Source: Actinomycetospora succinea
Lineage (GTDB): Bacteria; Actinomycetota; Actinomycetes; Mycobacteriales; Pseudonocardiaceae
Length of the DNA: 64,000 bases
Direction of reading: 5' to 3'
NCBI RefSeq assembly: GCF_004363095.1
Contig: NZ_SNYO01000013.1
Coordinates: 1 to 64,000, forward strand
The notes below the pieces were generated by a model, which ran no database searches, was not told the DNA's origin, and saw nothing but the letters and a program-made list of their open reading frames with translations. The translations under genes were made by a program, and so were the position numbers. Of the stretch, positions 51,210 to 60,032 are shown piece by piece (positions within the stretch are counted from its first letter, which is position 1; each line of letters starts with the position of its first letter).

Positions 51210-51474
51210 CCGTCCCGGAACCGGGCGCCGGCGCCTCCTCGCCGAGCCGCCCGCGGGCCTCGGCCACGATGTCGCCCGCCGAGAGGCGGACGCGCTCGGC
51301 GCCGGCCTCCGCGACCCGCGCGCCGCGCAGGCCCGCCGTCGTCACGCTCACCGCCGCCTCGTGCAGGCGCGCCCCGGTGGCGATCTTGCGGACGCCCTCG
51401 ACCACGGCCACGCCCACCACCCCGGTCGCGATCGTGCCCGCCGCCCGTGCCGCCAGTCCGGCCCACGCCGTCAT
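51187..51474 (-). CDS. pacL: DUF1490 / PacL-type metal-chaperone-like protein
   Basis: 95 residues from ATG 51474 (longer in-frame starts lack a better ribosome site; AGAGGG precedes this one). An N-terminal Gly/Ala-rich membrane helix (AGTIATGVVGVAVVEGVRK), a helical middle AGAERVRLSAGDIVAEARGRLGEE and a metal-binding end GGHDHEH. This is the layout of mycobacterial PacL1 (Rv3269), whose Asp/His tail binds zinc and which clusters with CtpC at the membrane. Same order and overlap here. Confidence 0.85.
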   Translation of the reverse strand: MTAWAGLAARAAGTIATGVVGVAVVEGVRKIATGARLHEAAVSVTTAGLRGARVAEAGAERVRLSAGDIVAEARGRLGEEAPAPGSGTGGHDHEH

Positions 51475-51613
51475 GCCCACCGCCCTCTCGGAATCGATCT
51501 CCGTCGGCAGGCTAGCCGCGGTTCCGCGCCGCGTCATGGCAGGTCATGCGCGTGAGTGCATGGGACCGCGGCTGGATATCGCGGGCGAACCCAGCTCGGT
51601 CTACCCTGCGACG

Positions 51614-52123
51614 ATGCGCTACGCCGACCGCCCCACCGTCGAGGCCGAGGTCCACATCGCGGCGCCGCCCGCGCAGGTGTGGCCGCTGGTCCGCGACATC
51701 GAGCTCGTCGCCGACACCTCCGAGGAGCTGCAGGAGGCGACGTGGCTCCCGGCGCCGGAGGGGCCCGGCGAGGGGGACGCGCCGGCGGTCGGGCACCGGT
51801 TCCGCGGCCGCAACGCCCACCCGCAGGCCGGCGAGTGGGAGACCGTCTCGACCGTCGTCGAGTGCGACGAGGCGCGCCGCTTCACCTGGGCCGTGATGGA
51901 CACCGACAACCCCTCGGCGCTGTGGCGCTTCACGCTCACGCCGGTCGAGGGCGGCACCGAGCTCCACCAGTGGGCGCAGATGGGCCCCGGCCCGTCCAAC
52001 CTGAACAAGGTCATCGAGAAGATGCCCGACAAGGAGGAGCGGATCGTCGCCGGCCGCCTGCGCGAGTGGCAGGCGAGCATCGAGCGCACGCTCGCGGGGA
52101 TCAAGGCGCGCGCCGAGTCGTGA
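51614..52123 (+). CDS. SRPBCC-family protein (cyclase/dehydrase-like)
   Basis: 169 residues from ATG 51614. START-like fold: VEAEVHIAAPPAQVWPLVRDIELVADTSEELQEATWL, FRGRNAHPQAGEWETVSTVVECDEARRFTWAV and the C-terminal helix KEERIVAGRLREWQASIERTLAGIKARAE. A polyketide-cyclase-like domain with unknown ligand. A 14-bp duplication at its stop separates it from the LLM gene. Confidence 0.85.
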   Translation: MRYADRPTVEAEVHIAAPPAQVWPLVRDIELVADTSEELQEATWLPAPEGPGEGDAPAVGHRFRGRNAHPQAGEWETVSTVVECDEARRFTWAVMDTDNPSALWRFTLTPVEGGTELHQWAQMGPGPSNLNKVIEKMPDKEERIVAGRLREWQASIERTLAGIKARAES

Positions 52124-52139
52124 GGGCCGAGTCGTGAGG
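52112..52139 (+). repeat. 14-bp tandem duplication at the SRPBCC/LLM junction
   Basis: GCCGAGTCGTGAGG twice without mismatch. The first copy contains the SRPBCC stop, the second the LLM start (GTGAGG). Removing one copy would give the GTGA overlap seen at most other operon junctions in this window. Confidence 0.95.
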
Positions 52140-53177
52140 ACGGCCACCACGATCGAGGCCTCCGGGGCGCCGTGGGCCGAGACCGTCGACTTCGTCGTCG
52201 AGGCCGAACGCCTCGGGCTCGACGTGTGCTGGGTCGCCGAGGCGTGGGGCTCCGACGCGCCGTCGCCGCTGGGCTACCTCGCCGCGCGCACCGAACGGAT
52301 GCTGCTGGGGTCCGGGGTGGTCCAGGTCGGCACGCGTTCCCCGGCCCTGATCGCGCAGACCGCCCTCACCCTGCAGACGATGTCGCAGGGCCGCTTCCTG
52401 CTCGGTCTCGGCAGCTCGGGGCCGCAGGTGCTCGAGGGCCTGCACGGGGTCCCGTTCGCCCACCCGCTGGGCCGGATGCGCGAGACCGTCGACGTCGTGC
52501 GCCGCGTCATGGCCGGCGAGAAGGTCACCTACGAGGGCCGCCACGTGACGCTCCCGCTGCCCGGCGGGGAGGCGCGCCCGATGCGGGTGTCGGTGACCGC
52601 CGAGCGGCCGGTCCCGATCCACCTCGCCACCTTGTCGCCGCGGATGCTGCGCCTGACCGGCGAGGTCGCCGACGGCTGGCTGGGCACGAGCTTCGTCCCC
52701 GAGGGCGCCGCGACGTCGCTGGAGCCGCTGGCCGAGGGGGCGGCGGCCGCGGGGCGCACGCTCGCCGACCTCGACCTGTGCCAGGGCGCCGAGATCGCCT
52801 TCGCGCGGGACGACGACGAGCTCGCCACGATGCTCGACGAGCGGCGCGCCGGGCTCGCCTTCAGCCTCGGCGGCATGGGCTCGGCGAGCCGGAACTTCTA
52901 CCACGATGCCTACGCCCGCCAGGGCTGGAAGGACGTCGCCGCCGAGGTCCGCGCGTTCTGGCTCGACGGGCGGCGCGACGACGCGGCCGCGGCGGTGCCC
53001 CGCGAGATGGTCGCGGCGACCACGCTGATCGGCACCGAGGACGGGGTCCGGGAGCGCCTCGGGGTGTGGCGCGACGCCGGCGTCACGACGGTGCGGCTCT
53101 ACCCGGCGGGGGCGGACCTGGAGCAGCGGCTGGACACGCTCGCCCGGGGCATCGAGCTGGTGAAGGAGATCGGATGA
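52134..53177 (+). CDS. LLM-class oxidoreductase (probably F420-dependent)
   Basis: 347 residues from GTG 52134. LLM barrel: FVVEAERLGLDVCWVAEAWGSDAPSPLGYLAARTERMLLGSGVVQVGTRSPALIAQTALTLQ pattern, then SQGRFLLGLGSSGPQVLEG and GEVADGWLGTSFVP. This resembles the F420-binding TIGR03559-like group of Pseudonocardiales and mycobacteria. The stop overlaps the HxlR start (ATGA). Confidence 0.85.
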   Translation: MRTATTIEASGAPWAETVDFVVEAERLGLDVCWVAEAWGSDAPSPLGYLAARTERMLLGSGVVQVGTRSPALIAQTALTLQTMSQGRFLLGLGSSGPQVLEGLHGVPFAHPLGRMRETVDVVRRVMAGEKVTYEGRHVTLPLPGGEARPMRVSVTAERPVPIHLATLSPRMLRLTGEVADGWLGTSFVPEGAATSLEPLAEGAAAAGRTLADLDLCQGAEIAFARDDDELATMLDERRAGLAFSLGGMGSASRNFYHDAYARQGWKDVAAEVRAFWLDGRRDDAAAAVPREMVAATTLIGTEDGVRERLGVWRDAGVTTVRLYPAGADLEQRLDTLARGIELVKEIG

Positions 53178-53647
53178 CCACACCACTGCGCTGGCGCGAC
53201 GTCGACAGCGGCGCCTGCTCGATCGCGCGCACGATGACCGTGCTCGGCGAGCCGTGGACGATGCTCGTCGTGCGCGACCTGCTGCACGGCGTCCGGCGCT
53301 TCGACGACCTCGTCGCGCACCTCGGGATCGCGCGCACGGTGCTCACCCGCCGTCTCGCCGTGCTGGCGGAGGCGGGGCTGGTGGAGACGACGGAGTACCG
53401 GGAGCCGGGGCGCCGGACGCGCCGCGAGTACCGGCTCACCGAGGCCGGGCTGGATCTCCGTCCGGTGCTGCTGGCGCTGATGGCGTACGGCGACCGGCAC
53501 CGCGCCGACGGGCCGCCGGTGGTGGTGCGCCACGACGGCTGCGGGGAGCCGGTGACCCTGGTGGCGGAGTGCGCCGCCGGTCACCGCCTCGGCGCGGACG
53601 ACCGGATGCGCAGCACGCCGGGGCCGGGAGCACCGGCCCCGGCGTGA
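53174..53647 (+). CDS. HxlR-family transcriptional regulator
   Basis: 157 residues. Winged helix with CSIARTMTVLGEPWTMLVVRDLLHGVRRFDDLVAHLGIARTVLTRRLAVLAEAGLVE, the HxlR signature (WT-L-RDLL-G-RRF-L). A short C-terminal extension has Cys in GCGEPVTLVAECAAGH, possibly a redox or metal site. Regulator of, or cotranscribed with, the SRPBCC-LLM pair. Confidence 0.88.
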   Translation: MTTPLRWRDVDSGACSIARTMTVLGEPWTMLVVRDLLHGVRRFDDLVAHLGIARTVLTRRLAVLAEAGLVETTEYREPGRRTRREYRLTEAGLDLRPVLLALMAYGDRHRADGPPVVVRHDGCGEPVTLVAECAAGHRLGADDRMRSTPGPGAPAPA

Positions 53648-53650
53648 GCA

Positions 53651-54124
53651 CTACTGCGCGGCGTCGGCGACCTTGTCGATCGTCTGCGTCATCTGGTCCT
53701 CGGTGACCAGCGGGAAGAAGCCCTTGAACTGGGCGTCCTGCACGCCGCTCCAGTCGTAGACCTGGGTGACCTCGGTGCCGTTGCCCGAGGGCGCGAGCTT
53801 CCAGGTCCAGACGTGGCCCTTGGCGGTGACGTCGCCGAGCTTGTCGGTGTAGCCGTCGAGCGGGTGGAGCTGGGGCGCCCAGGCGATCTCGCGGCCCTCC
53901 TCGTAGGAGGTGACGGTGTTGAGCATCTGGTAGTCGCCCAGCACGTCGTTGCGCATGTTCATGACGAACTGGTCGCCGACGCCGCTGACCGTCGCGTTGC
54001 CCTCGACGCCCTTCAGCATGCCCGCGCCGTCGAACTCGTGGTGGCGACCCGGCGTCGCCAGCAGCGAGAACAGCTGGTCGGGCTTGGCGTCGACGGTGCG
54101 GGTCACGGTGATCTGGTCGCTCAT
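53651..54124 (-). CDS. SRPBCC-family protein
   Basis: 157 residues from ATG 54124. VTRTVDAKPDQLFSLLATPGRHHEFDGAGML, FVMNMRNDVLGDYQMLNTVTSYEEGREIAWAP and TQVYDWSGVQDAQFKGFFPLVTEDQMTQTIDKVADAA show a polyketide-cyclase/START fold. Common in actinobacteria; ligand unknown. Facing the HxlR gene 3 bp away. Confidence 0.82.
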   Translation of the reverse strand: MSDQITVTRTVDAKPDQLFSLLATPGRHHEFDGAGMLKGVEGNATVSGVGDQFVMNMRNDVLGDYQMLNTVTSYEEGREIAWAPQLHPLDGYTDKLGDVTAKGHVWTWKLAPSGNGTEVTQVYDWSGVQDAQFKGFFPLVTEDQMTQTIDKVADAAQ

Positions 54125-54183
54125 GACGGTGTCGTGCCCGTCACAGCCCGGGTCGAAACGGTTGGGCACGACCGGCGCCGGGG

Positions 54184-55578
54184 TCAGCGTCCGGGCGGCG
54201 CCAACCGGTACACCGCGTTCGCCCCGTCGTCGGTGACGTAGACGGCGCCGTCGGGCCCCGGGACGGCGGCGACCGGGCGCCCCCACCGCGAGCCGTCGGG
54301 CCCCTGGAAGCCGCCGACGAGCGTGCGCTGCCCGTCGAGTCCGCCGTTGCGCCACGGGTAGAACGACACCTCGGGCGCGCGCGGCGTCTGCCGGTTCCAC
54401 GACCCGTGCACCCCGACCAGCGCGCCCTGCCCGTAGGGCGCCGGCAGCGTGCCGAACGCGAGGCCCAGCGGCGCCGAGTGCGCCCCCATCGTCTGCTCGA
54501 CCGGGGTCAGCGTCGCGCAGTCCAGCGCGCGGCCGTCCGGGTTGGTCTCGGCGTCGGCCACGAACGGCACGTCGGAGGGGTCGAGCGCGCTGTCCGGGAC
54601 GCCGGGCTGCACGTCGGGGTCGGGGTTGCAGTACGGCCAGCCGACGTCGCGGCCGGGATAGAGGCGGGCGAGCTCCTCGGGCGGGTGGTCGTCGACGTAG
54701 TCGGGGATGACCTGCCCGCGCGCCGAGCCGTCGTTCTCGCCGTAGGGCCGGTCGTAGGGGAACGGGATGTTGTCGCGGTTGTTCACCGCGGTCCACACCG
54801 CGCCGTCCGGGGCGATCGCGAGGCCGGTGCCGTTGCGCACGCCGCGGGCGTAGGGCTCGGCGGGTCCGCCGCCCGGCGGGACGCGCAGGATCGCGGCGCG
54901 CTGCGGGGTCGACTCGCGGTCCTGCGGGGACACGTTGGCCGTCGAGCCCACCGAGATGTAGACCGCGCCGTCCCGGCCGACCGCGACGCTCTTGAGCGCG
55001 TGCGCGTAGGCGCCGCGCAGGTCCGGGCTGCGCGCGTCGGGCAGGTCGTCGACGACCGTCGTGGGCGTGCCGAGCCGGCCGTCCGCGTAGGGGTAGGAGC
55101 GCACCGCGTTGCTCTCGGCGACGTAGAGCGTCGAGCCGGAGAACCACAGCCCGTGCGGCTGGGTGAGGTCGGCGACCAGCGTCGTGGACGTCGGGCCGCC
55201 CGGACCGGCGACGAGGCGCACGACCTCGCCCGCGCCGGGACGGGAGACGAGCAGCGCGCCGTCGGGGGCGAAGGCCGCCATGCGGGCCCCGTCCACGCGA
55301 GCCCAGACCGACATTGTCCAGCCCGCGGGCACCAGCGCCTGGCGCGCGACGTCGAACGGCTCCGCGCCGAGGCCGGGCGGGACCGTGACGGGCGCCGGGA
55401 CCAGCGCGGCGGTGGCGGCGCCGGCGGGGGCGGGCTCCTGCTCACCGACCGGGCCCGCCGACGCGGTGCGGGCCGGGTCGGGCGGGTCCGCGGGGGCCTG
55501 CGGGGCGGCCGCACCGCCGCCGCACGCGGTCACGAGCGCGAGGACCGCGGCGGCCATCAGGACCAGCGAGCGCCTCAT
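54184..55578 (-). CDS. PQQ-dependent sugar dehydrogenase-like lipoprotein
   Basis: 464 residues from ATG 55578. Lipoprotein signal ending LVTAC (Cys19), a Pro/Ala-rich linker, then a six-bladed propeller of the glucose/sorbosone dehydrogenase family: [72 protein letters not shown] and [18 protein letters not shown]. The PQQ-binding His (in the first motif) and GSWNR-type loop are present, so oxidation of an external sugar is plausible; PQQ synthesis genes are not in the window. Confidence 0.85.
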   Translation of the reverse strand: MRRSLVLMAAAVLALVTACGGGAAAPQAPADPPDPARTASAGPVGEQEPAPAGAATAALVPAPVTVPPGLGAEPFDVARQALVPAGWTMSVWARVDGARMAAFAPDGALLVSRPGAGEVVRLVAGPGGPTSTTLVADLTQPHGLWFSGSTLYVAESNAVRSYPYADGRLGTPTTVVDDLPDARSPDLRGAYAHALKSVAVGRDGAVYISVGSTANVSPQDRESTPQRAAILRVPPGGGPAEPYARGVRNGTGLAIAPDGAVWTAVNNRDNIPFPYDRPYGENDGSARGQVIPDYVDDHPPEELARLYPGRDVGWPYCNPDPDVQPGVPDSALDPSDVPFVADAETNPDGRALDCATLTPVEQTMGAHSAPLGLAFGTLPAPYGQGALVGVHGSWNRQTPRAPEVSFYPWRNGGLDGQRTLVGGFQGPDGSRWGRPVAAVPGPDGAVYVTDDGANAVYRLAPPGR

Positions 55579-55652
55579 ACGGACCCTTCGTCCTCGACGG
55601 CACGACGGGTCGAGCCCACCACACGCCCGACCGCACCCAGCGGCGGGTCTCC

Positions 55653-56147
55653 TCAGTCGCGCAGGATCAAACAGCTCGAGGTCGCCTCGGCCACCAGGCG
55701 GCCCCGGCCGTCGACGAGCTCGGCGCGGGCGAGCGCGGTGCTGCGCCCGGAGTGCACGACGTACCCGGTGGCGCGGCTGGTGCCGGAGTCGGCGGTGAGC
55801 CGGCGCAGGAACTTCACGTTCAGGTCGAGGCTCGTGTAGGCGACGCCGGCGGGCAGCGTGCTGTGCACGGCGCACCCAGCGGCGGAGTCGAGCAGCGTCG
55901 CGTAGATGCCGCCGTGCACCGAGCCGATCGGGTTGTAGTGGTACTCGGCGGGCTCGACGGCGAAGACCACCGTGCCGCGCTCCACCGACTCCACGCTCGC
56001 CCCGACCAGGGTCATGATCGGCGGGGGCGGGAGCGTCCCGTCGGCCATGGCCTGCAGGAACGCGAGCCCGTCGCGCTCGGTCGCCGCGGCGGCGAGCGCG
56101 CGGGGGTCGGACCAGGTGTGGGTGCGCTCGCGCGTCGTGACGTCCAT
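55653..56147 (-). CDS. PaaI-type hotdog thioesterase
   Basis: 164 residues. Hotdog core with the PaaI signature [30 protein letters not shown], then [18 protein letters not shown] and [35 protein letters not shown]. Hydrolyses aromatic or acyl-CoA thioesters. Divergent from yebC. Confidence 0.88.
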   Translation of the reverse strand: MDVTTRERTHTWSDPRALAAAATERDGLAFLQAMADGTLPPPPIMTLVGASVESVERGTVVFAVEPAEYHYNPIGSVHGGIYATLLDSAAGCAVHSTLPAGVAYTSLDLNVKFLRRLTADSGTSRATGYVVHSGRSTALARAELVDGRGRLVAEATSSCLILRD

Positions 56148-56278
56148 CGGGCTCCTGTCGTCGCGTGCTGGGTATCGAACGACAACCCAGCTGTGTCAGC
56201 ACCGTACCGTCCCACCGCCGTCGGGAGGACCTCGGTAGACTGGATCGTCGGAAGCGTGGGCGGCGCGGAGTCGCCGTC

Positions 56279-56306
56279 TGTGTCGCCAGTGCTGTGTCGC
56301 CAGTGC
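56279..56306 (+). repeat. 14-bp tandem duplication upstream of yebC
   Basis: TGTGTCGCCAGTGC twice without mismatch, 88 bp before the yebC ATG, in the 246-bp PaaI-yebC gap. The gap also has TAGACT near 56236 as a possible -10; nothing else obvious. Confidence 0.95.
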
Positions 56307-56393
56307 CGGCCGGGACACCCGGGAGCGGCGCCGCGGGAGCTCCGGTGCGCATCCGGACCGACCGCGAGGCACGTGCGAGACGAAGGGGAGACG

Positions 56394-57155
56394 ATGAGCG
56401 GCCACTCCAAATGGGCGACCACGAAGCACAAGAAGGCCGCGATCGACGCCAAGCGCGGCAAGATGTTCGCCAAGCTGATCAAGAACATCGAGGTCGCGGC
56501 GCGCACCGGCGGCGGTGACCCGGCGGCCAACCCGACGCTCTACGACGCCATCCAGAAGGCGAAGAAGACCTCGGTCCCCAACGACAACATCGACCGCGCG
56601 GTCAAGCGCGGGTCCGGCGCCGAGGCGGGCGGCGCCGAATACCAGGCGATCACCTACGAGGGCTACGCCCCGGGCGGCGTCGCCGTGCTCGTCGAGTGCC
56701 TCACCGACAACAAGAACCGCGCCGCGGGCGAGGTCCGCACGGCCATGAACCGCAACGGCGGCGCCATGGCCGACCCGGGCTCGGTCGCCTACCTGTTCAA
56801 CCGCAAGGGCGTCATCATCGTCCCGAAGGAGCAGGCCAACGGCGCGCTGGCCGAGGACGACCTGCTCATGGCGGTCCTCGAGGCCGGCGCCGAGGAGGTC
56901 AACGACTACGGCGAGAGCTTCGAGGTGCTCACCGAGTCCAACGACCTCGTCGACGTCCGCAAGGCGCTCCAGGAGGCGGACATCGACTACGACTCCTCCG
57001 AGGTCTCGTTCGTCCCCTCGATGAACGTCGAGGTCGACGCGGACGGCGCGCGGAAGGTCCTGCGGATCATCGACGCGCTCGAGGACTCCGACGACGTGCA
57101 GAACGTCTACTCGAACTTCGACGCCTCCGACGAGGTCATGGCCGAGGTCGGCTGA
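56394..57155 (+). CDS. yebC: YebC/PmpR-family DNA-binding or translation-related protein
   Basis: 253 residues from ATG 56394 with GGGGAG upstream. The start [22 protein letters not shown] is the family's hallmark, followed by [28 protein letters not shown] and [22 protein letters not shown]. Described as a transcriptional regulator and recently as a ribosome-stalling relief factor. In mycobacteria it lies next to pdxT; here 9.8 kb separates them. Confidence 0.96.
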   Translation: MSGHSKWATTKHKKAAIDAKRGKMFAKLIKNIEVAARTGGGDPAANPTLYDAIQKAKKTSVPNDNIDRAVKRGSGAEAGGAEYQAITYEGYAPGGVAVLVECLTDNKNRAAGEVRTAMNRNGGAMADPGSVAYLFNRKGVIIVPKEQANGALAEDDLLMAVLEAGAEEVNDYGESFEVLTESNDLVDVRKALQEADIDYDSSEVSFVPSMNVEVDADGARKVLRIIDALEDSDDVQNVYSNFDASDEVMAEVG

Positions 57156-57156
57156 C

Positions 57157-57654
57157 GTGGTCGACCTCGCCCCGTGCGTCGTCGCCGAGCTCGGCGCGGC
57201 GGACGCGGGCGAGGCCCTGACCGTGCAGTACGCGGCGTACCTGTCCGAGGCGCGCCGCTACGGCACCACCGAGATCCCGCCGCTGCGCGAGACCGTCGCC
57301 GGGCTCGCCGCCGACCTCGGACGTCCCGACGTCCGCGGGTTCGGGGCGTGGGCGGGGCAGCGGCTGATCGGGTCGGTGCGCCTGCGCGGGGACGGCATCG
57401 GCAGCGGGTCGGGGTGCGCCGAGCTCGCGCGCTACTCGGTCGCCCCGGACGCCCAGGGCCACGGCGTGGGACGGGCGCTGCTCGAGCGCGCCCACGCCGA
57501 GCTCGCGGCGGGCGACGTCAGCTGGCTCGTCACCGGCGCCCGCAGCGACGAGAACCTGCGGCTCTACCGGCGCGCGGGCTACGAGGAGACCGGCCGGCTC
57601 GTCGACGGCGCGGGCGTGGACCTGCTGCGCCTCGAGCGGCTCGCCCCCCGGTGA
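57157..57654 (+). CDS. GNAT-family N-acetyltransferase
   Basis: 165 residues from GTG 57157, one base after the yebC stop. GNAT acetyl-CoA motif A YSVAPDAQGHGVGRALLERAHAEL and motif B LYRRAGYEETGR. Substrate unknown. Coupled in position to yebC and overlapping the next gene by 4 bp. Confidence 0.88.
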   Translation: MVDLAPCVVAELGAADAGEALTVQYAAYLSEARRYGTTEIPPLRETVAGLAADLGRPDVRGFGAWAGQRLIGSVRLRGDGIGSGSGCAELARYSVAPDAQGHGVGRALLERAHAELAAGDVSWLVTGARSDENLRLYRRAGYEETGRLVDGAGVDLLRLERLAPR

Positions 57655-58652
57655 GCCGCATGGCGCGGTCGCGCGTGGTCGGCGTCCTGCTGATGGCCGC
57701 CGCCGTGGTCGTCGCCTCCTGGGTGCCGTTCTGGTGGTGGGCGCCGGTCGGGTCGCCGCTCGCCTTCGGGCTGCTGGCGCTCACGCCGGTCGTCGCGGCG
57801 GTCGCGGTCGTCGTCGCGGCGGTCTGCTTCCTGGCGCGGCGGCACGTGGCCGGTGTGGTCGCCGGGGTGGCGGCGGTCGCCCTGCTGACGGTGGTGGTGC
57901 CGCGGGCGGTCGACGACGGCGACCCGATCGTCACGCCCGGCCCGACGAGCGCGCCGGTCACCGTCGCCACGGTCAACATGAAGTTCGGGCAGGCGAGCCC
58001 CGAGGCGATCGTGGGGCTGGTGCGCGAGCAGCAGGTCGAGGTCCTCGGCCTGCAGGAGGTGACGCCGAGGGCCGAGCAGGCGCTCGCCGCGGCCGGCCTG
58101 CGCGCCGAGCTGCCCTTCGTCGTGTCCCGGGCGCGCAACGGTGCGGGCGGCACGGCCCTGCTCGCGCGCCACCCGCTCGCCCCCTCGGGCCTGGTCCTGC
58201 GGGAGGGCGTGTTCTCGCAGGTCACCGCCCGGGTGCTGGCACCGAGCGGGCCCGTCGACGTCGTCGTCGCCCACCCCGCCGCGCCCGTGTTCCGCGACGA
58301 GGCGCAGGGCTGGGCGCGCGAGATCGAGAACCTGCCGGGGCCCGCGCCGCTCGAGGGCCCGCCGCGGCTCGTGCTCGGTGACCTCAACGCGACGCTCGAC
58401 CACCGGCCGCTGCGTCAGCTCCTGTCCGGGGAGTGGAGCGACTCCGCCGCGGCGATCGGCGCCGGGCTGCGCGGGACGTGGCCGACGGACTCGACGCTGC
58501 CGCCGTTCGCGGCGATCGACCACGTGCTGGTGTCCGGACCGGTCGCGCCGGCCGACCTGACCACGCACGTCGTCCCCGGCTCCGACCACGCCGGGGTGGT
58601 GGTGCGGCTGCTGGTGCGCGACGGGCGCGCGCCGGTCACGCCGGGAGCGTGA
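57651..58652 (+). CDS. Membrane-anchored endonuclease/exonuclease/phosphatase-fold protein
   Basis: 333 residues from GTG 57651 (ATG 57660 is possible). Three N-terminal helices (about 10-80) then an EEP domain: TVNMKFGQASPEAI, LGLQEVT (catalytic Glu), LVLGDLNATLDH, IDHVLVSG and GSDHAGVVVRL (catalytic His). The domain would face outside the membrane, acting on a nucleic acid or phosphoester such as a lipid head group. Confidence 0.85.
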   Translation: MSRMARSRVVGVLLMAAAVVVASWVPFWWWAPVGSPLAFGLLALTPVVAAVAVVVAAVCFLARRHVAGVVAGVAAVALLTVVVPRAVDDGDPIVTPGPTSAPVTVATVNMKFGQASPEAIVGLVREQQVEVLGLQEVTPRAEQALAAAGLRAELPFVVSRARNGAGGTALLARHPLAPSGLVLREGVFSQVTARVLAPSGPVDVVVAHPAAPVFRDEAQGWAREIENLPGPAPLEGPPRLVLGDLNATLDHRPLRQLLSGEWSDSAAAIGAGLRGTWPTDSTLPPFAAIDHVLVSGPVAPADLTTHVVPGSDHAGVVVRLLVRDGRAPVTPGA

Positions 58653-59715
58653 GCGGGCGCCCCAGGACGCGGGACCAGACGGCGGGCTCGGCGCCCGGGT
58701 CCACCGGACCGGCGAACGGGGCGAGCACGAGGCGGTCGTCGTCGGCGCTCCACGTGCCGACCACCCGACCGTCGTCGACCACCACCGGCGCGATCCACCC
58801 GGCGGCGCGGCTGACCTCCTTGCGGTGCTCCGCGGGCAGGAGGTCGGTGTCCGCGGTGCCGGCGCCGAGCACGTAGGGGTCGAAGGGGCCGAGGAGTCTC
58901 GTGCCCACGGGCGGCGCGGCGGCGAGGTCGTCGAGGTCCTCGGTGCGGGCGTACCGGACCTCGCCGTCGACCGTGACCTCGGTGAGCGTGCCGTCGGCGA
59001 GCAGGTCGGTGAACCAGCGCCGCAGCCGCGCCTTCGGGGTCATGCCGCGCAGGAGCCAGGCGTCGAAGGCGGTGGGCGTCGCCGGCCCGTGGGCGGCGAG
59101 GAACGCGGGGACGATCGTGCGCGCGGCCTCGTCGGCGTCGGGCAGGCCCGGCCAGGCGGGACGGGTGAAGGTCACCCGCGTGCCCGCCGGCGGCCCGTGG
59201 CAGATCAGGCCCTGCCAGGCGAGCGGCTTGAGCACCGTGCCCCAGCCCGACCGGATGGCCTCGGCGAGCCCCTCGTCGCCGCTGTGGGCGACGAGCGCCG
59301 CGGTGAGCTCCTCGCGGGTGAGGACGGCGCCGTCGGCGAGGACGTCGACGACCGCGGCCTCGAGCGCGGTCATCTGCTCGGCGGTGGCGAACTCCCGCTG
59401 CCACGAGCCCTTGTCCCACGACCGCGCGGCGGCCAGCAGGGCGAGCAGCGACGGCGCCTGGTCGGCGGCGAGCAGGTGCAGCGTGCCGCGCGCGGCCCAG
59501 GTGCGGACGAGGGTCCCGGCGGCCAGGGCGGCGTCGACGGTGCCGTCGTCGGCGGTGCCGTCCGGGCTCCGCACGGCCACGGCCTGCGCCGCGGCCGACG
59601 GCACCTGCGCCTGGACGCCGAGCAGGCGGCGGGCCGTCGCGACCGGGTCGGTGCCGTCCCGGTCGGCGAGGAACTGGCGGTGCAGGCGGAAGCGCCGGAC
59701 CTGCTCGGGCCTCAC
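58636..59715 (-). CDS. AlkZ-like winged-helix DNA glycosylase (HTH_42 family)
   Basis: 359 residues from GTG 59715, overlapping the acyP stop by 4 bp. Three winged-helix repeats of the HTH_42 family. The catalytic position shows Q35-A-Q37 in LLGVQAQVPSAA, the QxQ of AlkZ-type enzymes (YcaQ-type enzymes have QxD), and TWAARGTLHLL follows. AlkZ relatives excise bulky alkylated bases and unhook crosslinks. Location next to alkB and a LexA box supports a DNA-repair role. Activity is inferred. Confidence 0.78.
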   Translation of the reverse strand: MRPEQVRRFRLHRQFLADRDGTDPVATARRLLGVQAQVPSAAAQAVAVRSPDGTADDGTVDAALAAGTLVRTWAARGTLHLLAADQAPSLLALLAAARSWDKGSWQREFATAEQMTALEAAVVDVLADGAVLTREELTAALVAHSGDEGLAEAIRSGWGTVLKPLAWQGLICHGPPAGTRVTFTRPAWPGLPDADEAARTIVPAFLAAHGPATPTAFDAWLLRGMTPKARLRRWFTDLLADGTLTEVTVDGEVRYARTEDLDDLAAAPPVGTRLLGPFDPYVLGAGTADTDLLPAEHRKEVSRAAGWIAPVVVDDGRVVGTWSADDDRLVLAPFAGPVDPGAEPAVWSRVLGRPLTLPA

Positions 59716-59978
59716 GTCTGCTCGAAGGAGCGGTGCCCCTGCGGTTCGGTGTCGGTGACGTCGACGCCGCTGACCCAGGCCTGCGACGAGCCCTCGCGCG
59801 CCCAGGCGATCATCTGCTCGACGGCGTCGTCCTCACCCTCGACGACCATCTCGACCGTGCCGTCCTCGCGGTTGCGGACCCAGCCGCCGACCCCGAGACG
59901 GCCCGCGGCGTCCTCGGCGCTCGCGCGGAAGAAGACGCCCTGGACGCGCCCGTGGACCACGATGTGCTTGCTCTGCAC
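59712..59978 (-). CDS. acyP: Acylphosphatase
   Basis: 88 residues with VHGRVQGVFFRAS (catalytic Arg in GxVQGVxFR) and GWVRNREDG (catalytic Asn). A small cytoplasmic enzyme that hydrolyses acyl phosphates. First gene of the minus-strand acyP-alkZ-like pair; a LexA-type box lies 32 bp upstream, shared with alkB. Confidence 0.93.
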   Translation of the reverse strand: MQSKHIVVHGRVQGVFFRASAEDAAGRLGVGGWVRNREDGTVEMVVEGEDDAVEQMIAWAREGSSQAWVSGVDVTDTEPQGHRSFEQT

Positions 59979-60009
59979 GCCCCTCGCACTCCGTTCTCGC
60001 CGTGTGTTC

Positions 60010-60021
60010 GAACATGTGTTC
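60010..60021. promoter_or_regulatory. LexA (SOS) box between acyP and alkB
   Basis: GAAC-ATGT-GTTC, a perfect match to the GAAC-N4-GTTC core of actinobacterial SOS boxes, with flanking TTC on the left. It is 11 bp before the alkB ATG and 32 bp before the acyP start, in the only gap between these divergent genes. Both sides could be induced by DNA damage. Confidence 0.75.
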
Positions 60022-60032
60022 TACTGGTCCCG

